This document shows positions 43,276 to 53,591 of a DNA stretch of 64,000 bases, one piece after another. Each line of letters starts with the position of its first letter. The first letter of the stretch is position 1. Made by a program: the position numbers and the translations under genes. Source of the DNA: Mucilaginibacter segetis (GTDB lineage Bacteria; Bacteroidota; Bacteroidia; Sphingobacteriales; Sphingobacteriaceae); assembly GCF_016522075.1 (NCBI RefSeq), contig NZ_JAEHFW010000002.1, forward strand, positions 1-64,000, given 5' to 3'. The notes beneath the pieces are model-generated. The model was not told where the DNA came from, did no database searches, and saw only the letters and a list, made by a program, of their open reading frames with translations.

Positions 43276-44976
43276 ATGAATACAGAGATTCCTGGAATTG
43301 TCCTCATGTATCTCGCGGTAGTAATTCTTGCCTTACCGCTAGGGCGCTACATCGGCAAAATATTCTGCCATGAAAAAACGTGGTCAGATTGCATATTTAA
43401 TCCGGTTGACAAACTTTTTTACAAACTGGGCGGCATTAACCCGGCTACAGAAATGAACTGGAAAAAGCATCTGGCTGCTTTACTTAGCATTAACCTGGTA
43501 TGGTTCCTGATCGCCATGTTTGTGCTAACCAATATGAGCTGGCTACCGCTCAACCCGGATCATAATCCTTCGATGAGTGCTGACCTGGCCTTTAACACGG
43601 CGATCAGCTTTGTGACCAATACCAACCTGCAACACTATTCGGGCGAAACCGGCCTGTCATATTTGGGGCAACTCTCGCTCATGCTGTGGCAATTTATCAG
43701 CGCAGGCTGCGGCATAGCCATAGCCGGCGTTGTTTTTATGGCGATGAAAGAAAGAAATGCCGGAAAACTCGGCAACTTCTACTGTTTATTTGTGAGAAGC
43801 TGCACTCGCATCTTATTTCCGTTGGCGGTCGTACTGTCTTTGCTGTTATTGTTTAACGGTACGCCAATGACTTTTAAGGGGAAGACGCTGATGACCAGCC
43901 TGCAAGGTGATTCAGTAGCGGTCAGCCGCGGGCCTGTTGCCGCCTTTGTGGCCATCAAACAATTAGGCACCAATGGTGGCGGCTTTTTTGGCCCTAATTC
44001 CACTCATCCCCTGGAAAACCCCAGCTACTTTACCAATATACTGGAAACGGTAGCCATCTTTTTAATCCCTATCGCCATGGTGTTTGCTTTGGGTTATGTT
44101 TTAAAAAGGCGAAAATTGGCTTGGACAATATTCGTGGTGATGACGGTCGGATTTCTCCTTCTGCTGATTCCTACCGTTGTTAACGAAATGAACGGCAATC
44201 CGGCCATTACCAGGATGGGCATTGGGCAGCCTATGGGAAGCATTGAAGGTAAGGAAGTCCGTTTTGGTCCGGCGGCCTCCGCTTACTGGGCTATTAATAC
44301 AACAGTAACCAGCAATGGTTCAGTAAATGCCATGCATGACAGCTTAACGCCACTTTCGGGCATGAATGCCCTGCTAGGTATGATGGTCAACTGTTTTTAC
44401 GGCGGGGTAGGCGTGGGTTTCCTTAATTTTTACATTTTTATTATTCTTGCGGTGTTCATCAGCGGGTTAATGGTAGGCAGGACCCCCGAGTTTTTAGGAA
44501 AAAAAATAGAAGCTAAGGAAATGAAGATCGCCATGATCATCGCCCTGCTTCATCCCTTCCTGATCCTCACCGGTACGGCAATGTCCAGCTTTTTATATGC
44601 CCATGCTCCTGAAACTTATGCAGGGTGGCTGAATAATCCCGGCTATCATGGCTTCAGCGAAATGCTGTACGAGTTTAGCTCCGCGAGTGCCAATAACGGC
44701 AGCGGTTTTGAGGGCTTGGGTGATAATACCCCTTTCTGGAACATTGCCTGCGGCATCGTGATGCTTGTGGCCAGATACCTGCCCATTATTGGCCCGGTAG
44801 CTATTGCCGGCAGTCTTGCGGCAAAAAAATACGTGCCTGAAAGTGCAGGTACGTTAAAAACAGATACCGCGACCTTCGGACTCATGACATTTGCCGTCAT
44901 TGCTATTGTTGCGGCCTTATCCTTTTTCCCTGCGCTGGCTTTGGGCCCTATTGCAGAGTATTTTTCCATTTACTAA
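43276..44976 (+). CDS. kdpA: potassium-transporting ATPase, KdpA (potassium-binding subunit)
   Basis: 566 aa with ten hydrophobic segments. The potassium-selectivity loops are recognisable: TNTNLQHYSGE, GTNGGGFFGPNSTHPLENP, SNGSVNAMHDSLTPL and NNGSGFEGLGDNTPFWN. It forms the ion channel-like part of the KdpFABC pump, used at low external potassium. It has the family's usual length. KdpB follows after 15 bp. Confidence 0.97.
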   Translation: MNTEIPGIVLMYLAVVILALPLGRYIGKIFCHEKTWSDCIFNPVDKLFYKLGGINPATEMNWKKHLAALLSINLVWFLIAMFVLTNMSWLPLNPDHNPSMSADLAFNTAISFVTNTNLQHYSGETGLSYLGQLSLMLWQFISAGCGIAIAGVVFMAMKERNAGKLGNFYCLFVRSCTRILFPLAVVLSLLLLFNGTPMTFKGKTLMTSLQGDSVAVSRGPVAAFVAIKQLGTNGGGFFGPNSTHPLENPSYFTNILETVAIFLIPIAMVFALGYVLKRRKLAWTIFVVMTVGFLLLLIPTVVNEMNGNPAITRMGIGQPMGSIEGKEVRFGPAASAYWAINTTVTSNGSVNAMHDSLTPLSGMNALLGMMVNCFYGGVGVGFLNFYIFIILAVFISGLMVGRTPEFLGKKIEAKEMKIAMIIALLHPFLILTGTAMSSFLYAHAPETYAGWLNNPGYHGFSEMLYEFSSASANNGSGFEGLGDNTPFWNIACGIVMLVARYLPIIGPVAIAGSLAAKKYVPESAGTLKTDTATFGLMTFAVIAIVAALSFFPALALGPIAEYFSIY

Positions 44977-44991
44977 ATCATTAATACAGGT

Positions 44992-47007
44992 ATGAAACCC
45001 AATACAAATAACAAACTGTTTCAGTCTGCTTTGGTGCAGGAAGCATTAAAACAATCATTCATCAAACTCAGCCCTGTAAAAATGTTCCGTAATCCGGTCA
45101 TGTTCATGGTATGGATCGGAACCCTGGTCATGGCAGGTGTATGCGTGTGGATTGCCGCAGGCGAACAAAAGCAGGGAAGCCTTTTATATAACCTGATCGT
45201 GACGCTGGTGCTTTTTATTACCTTGCTATTCGCCAACTTTGCGGAAGCCATTGCCGAAGCCAGGGGCAAAGCACAGGCCGACAGTCTGCGTAAAACCAGA
45301 GAGGAAACACCCGCTAGGCTGGAAAACGGTCATACGGTATCTTCATCGCAGCTTAAAAAGGGCGATATTTTCGTTTGCGAAGCAGGCGATGTGATCCCAT
45401 CGGACGGGGAGATCATAGAAGGTTTGGCCACCATTGACGAAAGCGCTATTACCGGCGAAAGTGCACCGGTTATACGTGAAGCGGGGGGTGACAAGAGCAG
45501 TGTGACAGGCGGCACAAAAGTATTATCCGACAAAATAAAAGTAAAAGTAACCACCGAAGCTGGCGAAAGCTTTCTGGATAAGATGATTGCGCTGGTAGAA
45601 GGTGCTTCACGCCAGAAGACGCCCAATGAAATTGCACTGACCATTTTATTGGCAGGCTTTACGCTGGTATTCATTATTGTAACCGTAACGCTGAAACCAT
45701 TTGCAGATTACGCACAAACGCCCATAACCGTAGCAGCGTTCATTTCATTGTTTGTGTGTTTAATTCCAACCACCATCGGCGGTTTGCTATCGGCCATCGG
45801 TATTGCCGGGATGGACAGGGCTTTGCGGGCAAATGTGATTACCAAAAGCGGCAAAGCCGTAGAAACGGCAGGTGACATTGATGTATTACTGTTGGATAAA
45901 ACAGGAACGATCACCATTGGTAACCGTAAAGCAACTAATTTTTATCCTGTTCATGGTATCGGCGAACAATATTTTGTTAAAGCTGCGGTATTAAGCTCGA
46001 TGAGTGATGAAACCCCTGAAGGCAAATCCATCATTGAGTTGGCGGGCATAAACCCGTCAAACTACCAGATTAACCAACCACGGTTTATCAAATTCACCGC
46101 CGAAACCAGAAGCTCAGGTATTGATTTTGATGAGGTTAAAATCAGGAAAGGGGCATCAGATGCCATGCGGAATTTAGTGGAAAAAGCGGGCAACCATTAC
46201 CCGCAGGAAACAGATGAACGCGTAAAAACCATTTCAAGCAGCGGCGGTACGCCATTGGTGGTGGCCGAGAATGAAAAGGTGCTGGGTGTAATTGAATTGC
46301 AGGACATTATTAAACCAGGCATACGCGAACGCTTTGAAAGACTGCGCAAAATGGGTATTAAAACCGTGATGGTGACCGGCGATAACCCTTTAACCGCAAA
46401 ATACATTGCTGAAAAAGCGGGCGTGGATGATTTTATTGCCGAAGCGAAGCCGGAGGATAAAATGAACTATATCCGTAAGGAGCAAGCAGAAGGCAGGCTG
46501 GTGGCCATGATGGGCGACGGCACCAATGACGCGCCGGCGTTGGCACAGGCTGACGTGGGTGTTGCCATGAACAGCGGAACCCAGGCTGCCAAAGAAGCAG
46601 GCAATATGGTGGATTTGGATAATGATCCTACCAAACTTATCGAAGTGGTTGAGATAGGCAAGCAGTTGCTGATGACCAGAGGAACGCTGACCACCTTTAG
46701 TATTGCCAATGATGTAGCCAAATATTTTGCCATTGTGCCTGCACTGTTTATTGCCTCTATTCCGGCTTTGCAGGGCTTAAATATTATGCGGTTGCATTCG
46801 CCCGAAACCGCTATCCTGTCCGCCGTTATTTTTAATGCGATCATTATCCCTATGCTCATTCCGCTGGCCTTAAAAGGTGTTGCTTATAAGCCGATCGGCG
46901 CCAGTGCTTTGCTGCGAAGAAATCTGCTTATTTACGGGTTGGGGGGGGTGATTGTTCCGTTTATCGGCATCAAATTGATTGACATTCTGGTATCAGTATT
47001 TATTTAA
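44992..47007 (+). CDS. kdpB: potassium-transporting ATPase, KdpB (P-type ATPase subunit)
   Basis: 671 aa P-type ATPase. TGESAPV, the phosphorylation motif [10 protein letters not shown] (Asp about 302), [18 protein letters not shown] and [16 protein letters not shown] are intact. Membrane segments are at the N-terminus (about 37-90), 220-270 and the C-terminus (575-670). Same operon as kdpA and kdpC. Confidence 0.97.
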   Translation: MKPNTNNKLFQSALVQEALKQSFIKLSPVKMFRNPVMFMVWIGTLVMAGVCVWIAAGEQKQGSLLYNLIVTLVLFITLLFANFAEAIAEARGKAQADSLRKTREETPARLENGHTVSSSQLKKGDIFVCEAGDVIPSDGEIIEGLATIDESAITGESAPVIREAGGDKSSVTGGTKVLSDKIKVKVTTEAGESFLDKMIALVEGASRQKTPNEIALTILLAGFTLVFIIVTVTLKPFADYAQTPITVAAFISLFVCLIPTTIGGLLSAIGIAGMDRALRANVITKSGKAVETAGDIDVLLLDKTGTITIGNRKATNFYPVHGIGEQYFVKAAVLSSMSDETPEGKSIIELAGINPSNYQINQPRFIKFTAETRSSGIDFDEVKIRKGASDAMRNLVEKAGNHYPQETDERVKTISSSGGTPLVVAENEKVLGVIELQDIIKPGIRERFERLRKMGIKTVMVTGDNPLTAKYIAEKAGVDDFIAEAKPEDKMNYIRKEQAEGRLVAMMGDGTNDAPALAQADVGVAMNSGTQAAKEAGNMVDLDNDPTKLIEVVEIGKQLLMTRGTLTTFSIANDVAKYFAIVPALFIASIPALQGLNIMRLHSPETAILSAVIFNAIIIPMLIPLALKGVAYKPIGASALLRRNLLIYGLGGVIVPFIGIKLIDILVSVFI

Positions 47008-47017
47008 AATTCAAAAA

Positions 47018-47578
47018 ATGAAAACAAATATTTTCCCCGCAATACGGCTAACCCTTGTTTGCCTGGTTTTCTTTTCGGGCGTTTATACCTTAATGATATG
47101 GGGTGCTGCCCAATTGGCGCCCAATAATGGCGAAGGTGAGTTATTAAATGCTAACGAAAAGACCTGTTATGCCAATGTTGGGCAAAAATTCACTCAGGAT
47201 AACTATTTCTGGTCGCGCCCTTCGGCGGTTGACTACAACGCAGCAGGCGCGGGTGGCAGCAATAAAGGCCCGTCAAACCCTGCATATCTCAACGATGTGC
47301 AGGCAAGGATAGATACCTTTTTAGTGCATAACCCGGGGGTTAGCAGGGCCGAAATCCCTTCTGACCTGGTTACGGCCAGTGGCAGCGGTCTTGATCCGCA
47401 TATTTCCCGACAGGCTGCTGTAATACAGGTAAAACGGATCGCCAGGGTTCGCGGGATAGCCGAAGGTAATATTCAGCAGCTTATACTCTCTAATACGGAA
47501 AAACCTTTGTTGGGCCTTTTCGGCACTGAACGGATCAACGTGCTCAGGCTCAACATAGCGTTAGATAACTTAAAATAA
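47018..47578 (+). CDS. kdpC: potassium-transporting ATPase, KdpC
   Basis: 186 aa. One N-terminal transmembrane helix (LTLVCLVFFSGVYTLMIWGA) and an exposed domain with SRPSAVDYNAAGAGGSNKGP, SGLDPHISRQAAVIQVKRIA and a GTERINVLRLNIAL end. It completes the KdpFABC complex. I start at the ATG at 47018, which removes a spurious N-terminal extension (46979) that overlaps kdpB. Confidence 0.95.
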   Translation: MKTNIFPAIRLTLVCLVFFSGVYTLMIWGAAQLAPNNGEGELLNANEKTCYANVGQKFTQDNYFWSRPSAVDYNAAGAGGSNKGPSNPAYLNDVQARIDTFLVHNPGVSRAEIPSDLVTASGSGLDPHISRQAAVIQVKRIARVRGIAEGNIQQLILSNTEKPLLGLFGTERINVLRLNIALDNLK

Positions 47579-47620
47579 AAAGTCAGTTAAAAGGCAGGTA
47601 CTTTTGTACCTAACTTACTT

Positions 47621-48745
47621 ATGGAAGACACCAGGAAATCGGCGGAAGAATTTCTCGATCTGATAAAAAAATCAAGACGGGGTAAATTCAAAATATACAT
47701 TGGTATGAGTGCCGGTGTGGGTAAAACTTTCCGGATGCTCCAGGAAGCGCATGCTCTCTTAAAAAATGGTATTGACGTAAAAGTTGGCTATATTGAAACG
47801 CACAACCGGAAAGACACGCAAGCAATGGTAAGTGGTTTGCCTGTTATACCGAGGAGAAAATTGTTTTACAAAGGAAGAGAGCTGGACGAACTGGATCTGC
47901 AGGCCGTGATTAATCTACGACCCGAAGTAGTTATTATTGATGAACTTGCACATACTAACATAGAGGGGAGCAAAAACAACAAGCGCTGGCAGGATGTAAT
48001 GGATATTCTGGATGCAGGGATTAATGTGGTGAGTGCAGTAAACATACAGCACATTGAAAGTCTGAATAAAGATATAAAAGAGATTACAGGTGTCGATGTG
48101 AAAGAACGCATCCCTGACAGTGTTCTTGCACAAGCCGATGAAGTAGTAAATATTGATCTTACGGCTGATGAACTCATTGCCAGGTTAAAGGAAGGAAAGA
48201 TATATGAGCCCGCGAAGATTGAAACGGCCTTAAAACACTTTTTTAAAAGTGAACATATCCTCCAATTGCGGGAAATGGCGCTAAAAGAGGTTGCCTCGCA
48301 AGTAGTACGTAAAGTAGAAGCTGAAGTTACCTCGGTAAGGCCCGCAAAACGGGAACGTTTTTTAGCCTGTATCAGTTCAAACGAAATAACGGCCAAAACA
48401 GTGATCCGCAAGACGGCAAGGCTTGCTAACTACTACAACAGCAAATGGTATGTGATGTATGTACAGACGCCAAAAGAAGCCCCGGACAGAATTGCCCTGG
48501 ATAAACAACGGTATCTTATTAATAATTTAAAATTAGCTACGGAACTTGGCGCAGAAATCATCAAAATAAAAAGCAGCAATGTATCAAAAGCGATCATTGC
48601 TCAATGTGAGGAACGAAGAGTAACGACGATTTGTGTCGGAAAACCTCATTTAAACTTAGTACGCATCATTTTGGCAACCAATGTATTTAATGAGTTGCTG
48701 AAAAAACTGTCTACCAATAATATTGACCTGGTTATATTAAGCTAA
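47621..48745 (+). CDS. kdpD: KdpD N-terminal sensor protein without kinase domain
   Basis: 374 aa. KdpD sensor domain with Walker-A-like MSAGVGKTF (about residues 29-37) and Walker-B-like VVIIDELAHTN, then a UspA-type domain (about 250-374, RFLACISSNEITAKTVIRKT, TTICVGKPH). No transmembrane helices, HisKA or HATPase, so it is not a sensor kinase but the input half of KdpD. A separate kinase gene follows 11 bp later. The split KdpD is common in this phylum and probably acts on the downstream kinase or the NtrC-type regulator. Confidence 0.92.
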   Translation: MEDTRKSAEEFLDLIKKSRRGKFKIYIGMSAGVGKTFRMLQEAHALLKNGIDVKVGYIETHNRKDTQAMVSGLPVIPRRKLFYKGRELDELDLQAVINLRPEVVIIDELAHTNIEGSKNNKRWQDVMDILDAGINVVSAVNIQHIESLNKDIKEITGVDVKERIPDSVLAQADEVVNIDLTADELIARLKEGKIYEPAKIETALKHFFKSEHILQLREMALKEVASQVVRKVEAEVTSVRPAKRERFLACISSNEITAKTVIRKTARLANYYNSKWYVMYVQTPKEAPDRIALDKQRYLINNLKLATELGAEIIKIKSSNVSKAIIAQCEERRVTTICVGKPHLNLVRIILATNVFNELLKKLSTNNIDLVILS

Positions 48746-48756
48746 GACCCAAAGCA

Positions 48757-50502
48757 ATGAAAATAAAAACTAAACTGGTACTGGGCGTTGGCGTGTTATT
48801 TATAATGATCGCCCTGCTTACAGTTTTAAGTGCGATTCATATTAACAAGTTATCTGTTGATACAAAAAACATACTGGCAGATAATTACAAGACCATTGAT
48901 TACAGCCGCCGGATGTTAAACGCGCTGAATAACGGTTTTTCGGCCCCGGAAGCGCGTAAGGAATTCCTAATGAATTTAAAGAAACAGCAAGCAAATATTA
49001 CCGAGGTAGGTGAAAAGGAACTGACGCGCAAAATGACCATCGATGCCGGACATTTGCTGCAGCTCCCGGCTGATACTTCATTGCAAAAAAGGGTCCACCG
49101 GGACATTGCCGATATCATGCTGCTAAATATGCAGGCTATACAACGAAAAAGTGAGGTGGCAACAAACACGGCCGACAGGGCTATTTTATGGATTGCTGTT
49201 ACGGGAACCATTTGCTTTCTGTTTGCATTCGGACTTTTGGTAAACCTGCCTTCAAATATTGCTAACCCTATCAAAACCCTTACAGAGAGTATTAAGCAGA
49301 TTGCAGCAAAAAATTATTCACAACGTGTGCATTTCAAGAGCCGTAGCGAATTTGGCGAGCTCGCCCGGTCATTTAACACCATGGCTCAAAAACTGGAAGA
49401 ATACAGCAACAGCAATTTGGCCAAGATCATGATGGAGAAACGCCGGATTGAAGCGCTGATCGAAAACATGAGTGATGCGGTGATTGGAATAGATGAGCAG
49501 CAACAAGTGCTGTTTATGAATGATATGGCGCTTAAAATTACCAACCTGGATAAAGAAAGTATACTCGGGACCTCCATTCAAGCGATTGCCAATCAGAATG
49601 ACTTGGTAAAAACATTGGTTCAGGATTTGAAACAAGAACATCATAAAAAAGTAAAATCCTTTCCTGTAAAAATATACGCTAACGATAAGGAAAGCTATTT
49701 TGAAAAAGAGATAATCCCGATTAAAATTACTCCGACGGGTGAGCGTGAAGAAAGACATGTAGGTGATGTCATCCTATTGCAAAACATTACTCCATATAAA
49801 GAACTGGAATTTGCCAAGACCAATTTTATCGCTACTATTTCTCACGAATTAAAAACGCCTATTTCGTCGATAAAAATGAGTTTGCAGTTGCTGGAAAACA
49901 AACAGATAGGCGAATTGAACACCGAACAGAAGAGCTTACTGGAAAGCATTAACGAAGATATCGCGAGGTTATTGAAAATAACCGGCGAGCTGCTTAATAT
50001 GGCCCAGGTGGAGAGTGGTGCCATTCAAATCAGCGTAGTTCCGTCAGCGGTTAAAACAATTGTAGCCTACGCAGTGAATGCTACCAAAGCTGCTGCCGAA
50101 CAAAAGCAGATCAGGTTCGAAATCAACATGGAGGATAGTTTACCTGATGTACTTGCGGACAGCGAGAAAACAGCCTGGGTGCTTACCAATTTATTGTCTA
50201 ACGCTATCCGCTATTCCTATGAGCATTCGATTATTTATATCAATGTAACCGAGAAAAAACAGCAAATCAAATTCGCGGTAACGGATACAGGTCAAGGTAT
50301 TTCGCCACAGTATATCGATAAGGTTTTTGACAGATATTTCCGCATCCCCGGCACTAAAAAAGAAGGGACAGGTTTAGGGCTCAGCATCAGTAAGGAGTTT
50401 ATTGAGGTACAAGGCGGACAAATTTCAGTAGAAAGTGAATTTGGCGCGGGCACAACTTTTGAATTTTCGCTAAACGCAATTAAACGATTAAAAATGTCTT
50501 AA
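48757..50502 (+). CDS. membrane sensor histidine kinase with HAMP and PAS domains (kdp locus)
   Basis: 581 aa. Two transmembrane segments (about 7-27 and 145-167) with a small periplasmic loop, HAMP (about 168-220), PAS (about 230-330, IEALIENMSDAVIGIDEQQ), HisKA with SHELKTPISSIKMSL (His about 365) and HATPase (TNLLSNAIRYSY, DTGQGISPQYIDKVF, GTGLGLSIS). As the only complete kinase in the locus, it probably phosphorylates the NtrC-type regulator at 41345. The operon ends with the hairpin at 50522. Confidence 0.93.
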   Translation: MKIKTKLVLGVGVLFIMIALLTVLSAIHINKLSVDTKNILADNYKTIDYSRRMLNALNNGFSAPEARKEFLMNLKKQQANITEVGEKELTRKMTIDAGHLLQLPADTSLQKRVHRDIADIMLLNMQAIQRKSEVATNTADRAILWIAVTGTICFLFAFGLLVNLPSNIANPIKTLTESIKQIAAKNYSQRVHFKSRSEFGELARSFNTMAQKLEEYSNSNLAKIMMEKRRIEALIENMSDAVIGIDEQQQVLFMNDMALKITNLDKESILGTSIQAIANQNDLVKTLVQDLKQEHHKKVKSFPVKIYANDKESYFEKEIIPIKITPTGEREERHVGDVILLQNITPYKELEFAKTNFIATISHELKTPISSIKMSLQLLENKQIGELNTEQKSLLESINEDIARLLKITGELLNMAQVESGAIQISVVPSAVKTIVAYAVNATKAAAEQKQIRFEINMEDSLPDVLADSEKTAWVLTNLLSNAIRYSYEHSIIYINVTEKKQQIKFAVTDTGQGISPQYIDKVFDRYFRIPGTKKEGTGLGLSISKEFIEVQGGQISVESEFGAGTTFEFSLNAIKRLKMS

Positions 50503-50521
50503 TCCTTAAACCTATAACTTT

Positions 50522-50545
50522 ACGATCAAATAAAGGATCGTTTTA
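50522..50545 (+). terminator. terminator of the kdp operon
   Basis: Hairpin ACGATC-AAATAAAG-GATCGT followed by TTTT, 20 bp after the kinase stop. Stem is short but the location fits. Confidence 0.6.
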
Positions 50546-50931
50546 ACTTTCGAAACCCATTACTGGGGATAGATTCGATTGAATTAATGTATGCCGAAAA
50601 ACAAATTATTACCCTGTTTTGTCAACTTTCCCCAGCCATCTTTCGCTTTCGTTTTCTCAGGTTAGTGTAGCCAGGATGCCCAAATCACGCAAAAACTCTG
50701 TAGACATAGGGGTATCCTCACCATTCACCGGGAAAAGATTTTCCAAGGCTTTTGTCTCTTTTTTCAATTTAATTATCTTTTTATCAGGGAGATACAACGA
50801 GGCGTCGCTAATTCAGTAAAACAGGTTAGGATCCTTAGATATACCATATCAAACATTTTGGGATGCTCTTCATAACCTTTACTGGCCGGTTGGCTTGGAC
50901 AACAGAACCTATTTACTTTGGTCCGCATAAG
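50546..50931. other. intergenic region between kdp kinase and the convergent NtrB-like kinase, no gene seen
   Basis: 386 bp, AT-rich, short open frames only and none with coding character. I see no repeat or RNA fold beyond the terminator on its left. Confidence 0.5.
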
Positions 50932-52218
50932 TTATGCGATGTTAATAGAAAATACCGTTCTGCCACCCACCATTTTTAAAGAAAATTCAAAACCATGACC
51001 GAGCAATATTTCACGAACCAGAGTGAGGCCTATTCCCTGTCCGTCTTTCTTTGTACTAAAAAAGGGTGAAAATAATTGCTCACTTTCTTCTTCTGTAATG
51101 CCTTTGCCGTCATCTGTTATAGTTAACAGCCTGGCTTTTTCATTAATAGCAAACGCCACAATACCATTATCTGTAATTGCTTCTATAGCATTTTTTACAA
51201 TGTTAATCAACACCTGTTCCATTTGCTGTGCATCAGCATGAATAATAAATGGTTTGGCAGGCGGATCAAATAACATCTGTACGGATCTCTCTTTAGCTTT
51301 AAGTGTCATTAGTTCCTTTACAGCGCCAATTAATAGCTGTAGGTTAACGGGCTTTTTATTGGCAGGCGGAAGTTTTACCAGATCGGCAAAGTTGCGCATG
51401 AAATGATTGAGGCTCTGATTGCGGTAAAAGGCTACCTGCAAGGCATTGTTTAGTTGGCCTGTCCAAAGTTCTTTTGTGTTTAGTGCCGACTGCAATATTG
51501 AATTAACCGGGCCAACAGTATTGTTCACTTCATGTGCCATCATTCTAATCACTTTGCCGTAAGCGTTCTTTTCTGCCATCAGTATTTCGGTAGTTAATTC
51601 CTCTATCATGATAAATCCACGCCGGAACCCCCTATCTACAAAATCGGATTTTTGCAGCTTGTATGTATTAATCCCGTCGGGTTTTACGGTGATTGTGTCG
51701 CCGGCCTTTAATTTTGCAGCTTGCACAAGTAGTGGCGTCCGAATAGTATGGATGTTTTGGCCCTTTATGTCATTTTCTTTATGACCAAGAATAAGTGCCG
51801 CTTTGGGATTCAGCTGCTGGAGATTGTTATCATGATCTAATATAACTATACCGGTTGGTGAAGTATAAATGAGCTTTTCTAAAAAAAAATGCTGCTCTTC
51901 CTGTCGGGTGCGTTCTTTTCTTAGTTCTTCTATCATCTGGTTATAAACGCTGATCAGTTCATCTACCTCGTGCTTACCTGTAGTCAGAAACTTTACATTA
52001 AAGTCCTGATCTTTTATGGCCTCTATACCCTGCAAAAGCAATTTTATCGGCCTGATCAACTGCCGATAAAGCTGAACAGCTAAAACCACGGATATAATGA
52101 CAAAAACCTCGGATATGATAAAATAAACTCTGTGTTTATCAAAAATAAAAAAAGACAACGCTATCACAAGCAGATGCAGTATAGCAACAAAAAGGATGTA
52201 TTTAGTCCTCAGCTTCAT
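50932..52218 (-). CDS. membrane sensor histidine kinase (NtrY/NtrB-like)
   Basis: 428 aa. Two transmembrane helices at the N-terminus (MKLRTKYILFVAILHLLVIALSFF, then a second at about 32-52), a HAMP-like linker, PAS (about 115-190, TSPTGIVILDHDNNLQQLNP), HisKA with MAHEVNNTVGPVNSILQ (His) and HATPase (IVKNAIEAITDNG, DDGKGITEEESEQLF, GIGLTLV). I start at 52218, the first ATG that opens the membrane helix. Its start overlaps the stop of the regulator gene by 17 bp; both are downstream of the efflux genes. Confidence 0.88.
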   Translation of the reverse strand: MKLRTKYILFVAILHLLVIALSFFIFDKHRVYFIISEVFVIISVVLAVQLYRQLIRPIKLLLQGIEAIKDQDFNVKFLTTGKHEVDELISVYNQMIEELRKERTRQEEQHFFLEKLIYTSPTGIVILDHDNNLQQLNPKAALILGHKENDIKGQNIHTIRTPLLVQAAKLKAGDTITVKPDGINTYKLQKSDFVDRGFRRGFIMIEELTTEILMAEKNAYGKVIRMMAHEVNNTVGPVNSILQSALNTKELWTGQLNNALQVAFYRNQSLNHFMRNFADLVKLPPANKKPVNLQLLIGAVKELMTLKAKERSVQMLFDPPAKPFIIHADAQQMEQVLINIVKNAIEAITDNGIVAFAINEKARLLTITDDGKGITEEESEQLFSPFFSTKKDGQGIGLTLVREILLGHGFEFSLKMVGGRTVFSINIA

Positions 52219-53575
52219 CGTAGGGGATGTCAAATTTATCTAACCGGCGGTAAAGTGCGCTGCGGGTTAATCCCAAAGTTATTGCCGCTTTGCTCACGCG
52301 GTTCTTATGAAAAATCATTGCCCGTTTTATCATTTCAATTTCCATCTCTTCGAGGGTAATAGTGCCTACGCCGGGCCATTGAAGATTTCCGGCCTTTTGA
52401 GGGGACAACTCCAGCTGCTGTTGAAAATCATCAACTTCCAGCACATTTCGTTTACTTACCAGTATGGAACGTTCCACCAAATTTTTTAATTGGCGTATAT
52501 TTCCGGGCAAAGGCAGTTGTTGCAGCCATTTCATGGCGCTTTTTGTTACCGTGAGCTCCGGGCGGTTATAGATCTGCTTAAGATTATTGATGAAAAACTC
52601 CACTAAGAGCGGAATATCCTTCGGCCGGTCGCGTAGGGCTGGTAAAGTTACAGTGATCAGGTTAATACGATATAAAAGATCTTCTCGAAATGTTCCTGCA
52701 TTTACCATTGAAGACAGATTTTTATTGGTAGCACACACCACCCTAACATCAACAGTTTTGGTGCGGCTGCTGCCCAAAACCTCGTAAGATCTATCTTGCA
52801 ACACACGCAACAACTTCACCTGACTGCTGCCGTCCAGATCGCCTATCTCATCTAAAAAAATAGTTCCTTTATTAGCAAGTTCAAAGCGCCCGGCCCTGTC
52901 AAACCTGGCATCGGTAAATGCTCCCCTAATGTGACCAAACATTTCGCTTTCAAAAAGCGACGTAGAAATACCACCTAAATTCACCTTTATGAATGGTTTA
53001 TTGCGGCGCAAACTATTTTGATGCACCGCTTCAGCTATTAACTCCTTACCTGTACCACTTTCGCCCATAATTAATATGGAAGCATCAGTACCCGCAACAC
53101 GGCCAATAGTATCCAAAATTTGCAGCATCTGAGGATCTTCGCCAATAATATGCTGAAAATTATATTCTTTATCCAGTTGCTTCCTTGTACGATCAACAAC
53201 CGTTTTTTTCCTTAAATCAAGTAACGTTGTTACCGATTGCAGCAAATGTCCGTTATCCCAGGGTTTATTGATAAAATCGCTCGCACCAAGCTTCATTCCC
53301 TGTACGGCAAGGGCTATACTCCCCCAACCGGTTATTAATATCACAGGGATTTTAGCATCGGTTTTTTTAATGCTATTCAAAAGTTTCATACCCTCTTCGC
53401 CCGTGGTGCCGATAGAAAAATTCAGGTCGAGAATGATGAGATCAGGCCGGTTTTCAGTAATAATCCGGAGTGCTTCTTCAGGTTGGGAGGCACCCGTCAC
53501 TTCATACCGCTCACTCTTTAATAAAAGCTGCAATGAGGTGCGTACCGCAATGTCATCATCAATCACCAATATCAT
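52202..53575 (-). CDS. sigma-54-dependent NtrC-family response regulator (efflux locus)
   Basis: 457 aa. Receiver (1-120) with acceptor Asp in LIILDLNFSIGT and Lys in DFINKPWDN. AAA+ with GESGTGKELIAEA, GTIFLDEIGDLDGS and the sigma-54 loop GAFTDA (usually GAFTGA; the G-to-D change occurs in some relatives). C-terminal Fis-type HTH KNRVSKAAITLGLTRSALYRR. Together with the kinase it forms the regulatory end of the minus-strand efflux operon and probably controls it. I found no -24/-12 promoter ahead of the first gene (59490). Confidence 0.92.
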   Translation of the reverse strand: MILVIDDDIAVRTSLQLLLKSERYEVTGASQPEEALRIITENRPDLIILDLNFSIGTTGEEGMKLLNSIKKTDAKIPVILITGWGSIALAVQGMKLGASDFINKPWDNGHLLQSVTTLLDLRKKTVVDRTRKQLDKEYNFQHIIGEDPQMLQILDTIGRVAGTDASILIMGESGTGKELIAEAVHQNSLRRNKPFIKVNLGGISTSLFESEMFGHIRGAFTDARFDRAGRFELANKGTIFLDEIGDLDGSSQVKLLRVLQDRSYEVLGSSRTKTVDVRVVCATNKNLSSMVNAGTFREDLLYRINLITVTLPALRDRPKDIPLLVEFFINNLKQIYNRPELTVTKSAMKWLQQLPLPGNIRQLKNLVERSILVSKRNVLEVDDFQQQLELSPQKAGNLQWPGVGTITLEEMEIEMIKRAMIFHKNRVSKAAITLGLTRSALYRRLDKFDIPYDEAED

Positions 53576-53591
53576 ACTTCAAAGCTAATTT

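Noticed and set aside
50619..50819. Plus-strand ORF of 66 aa after the kdp operon
   Set aside because: Low-complexity, serine/phenylalanine-rich translation of AT-rich intergenic DNA, no neighbours that would support it.
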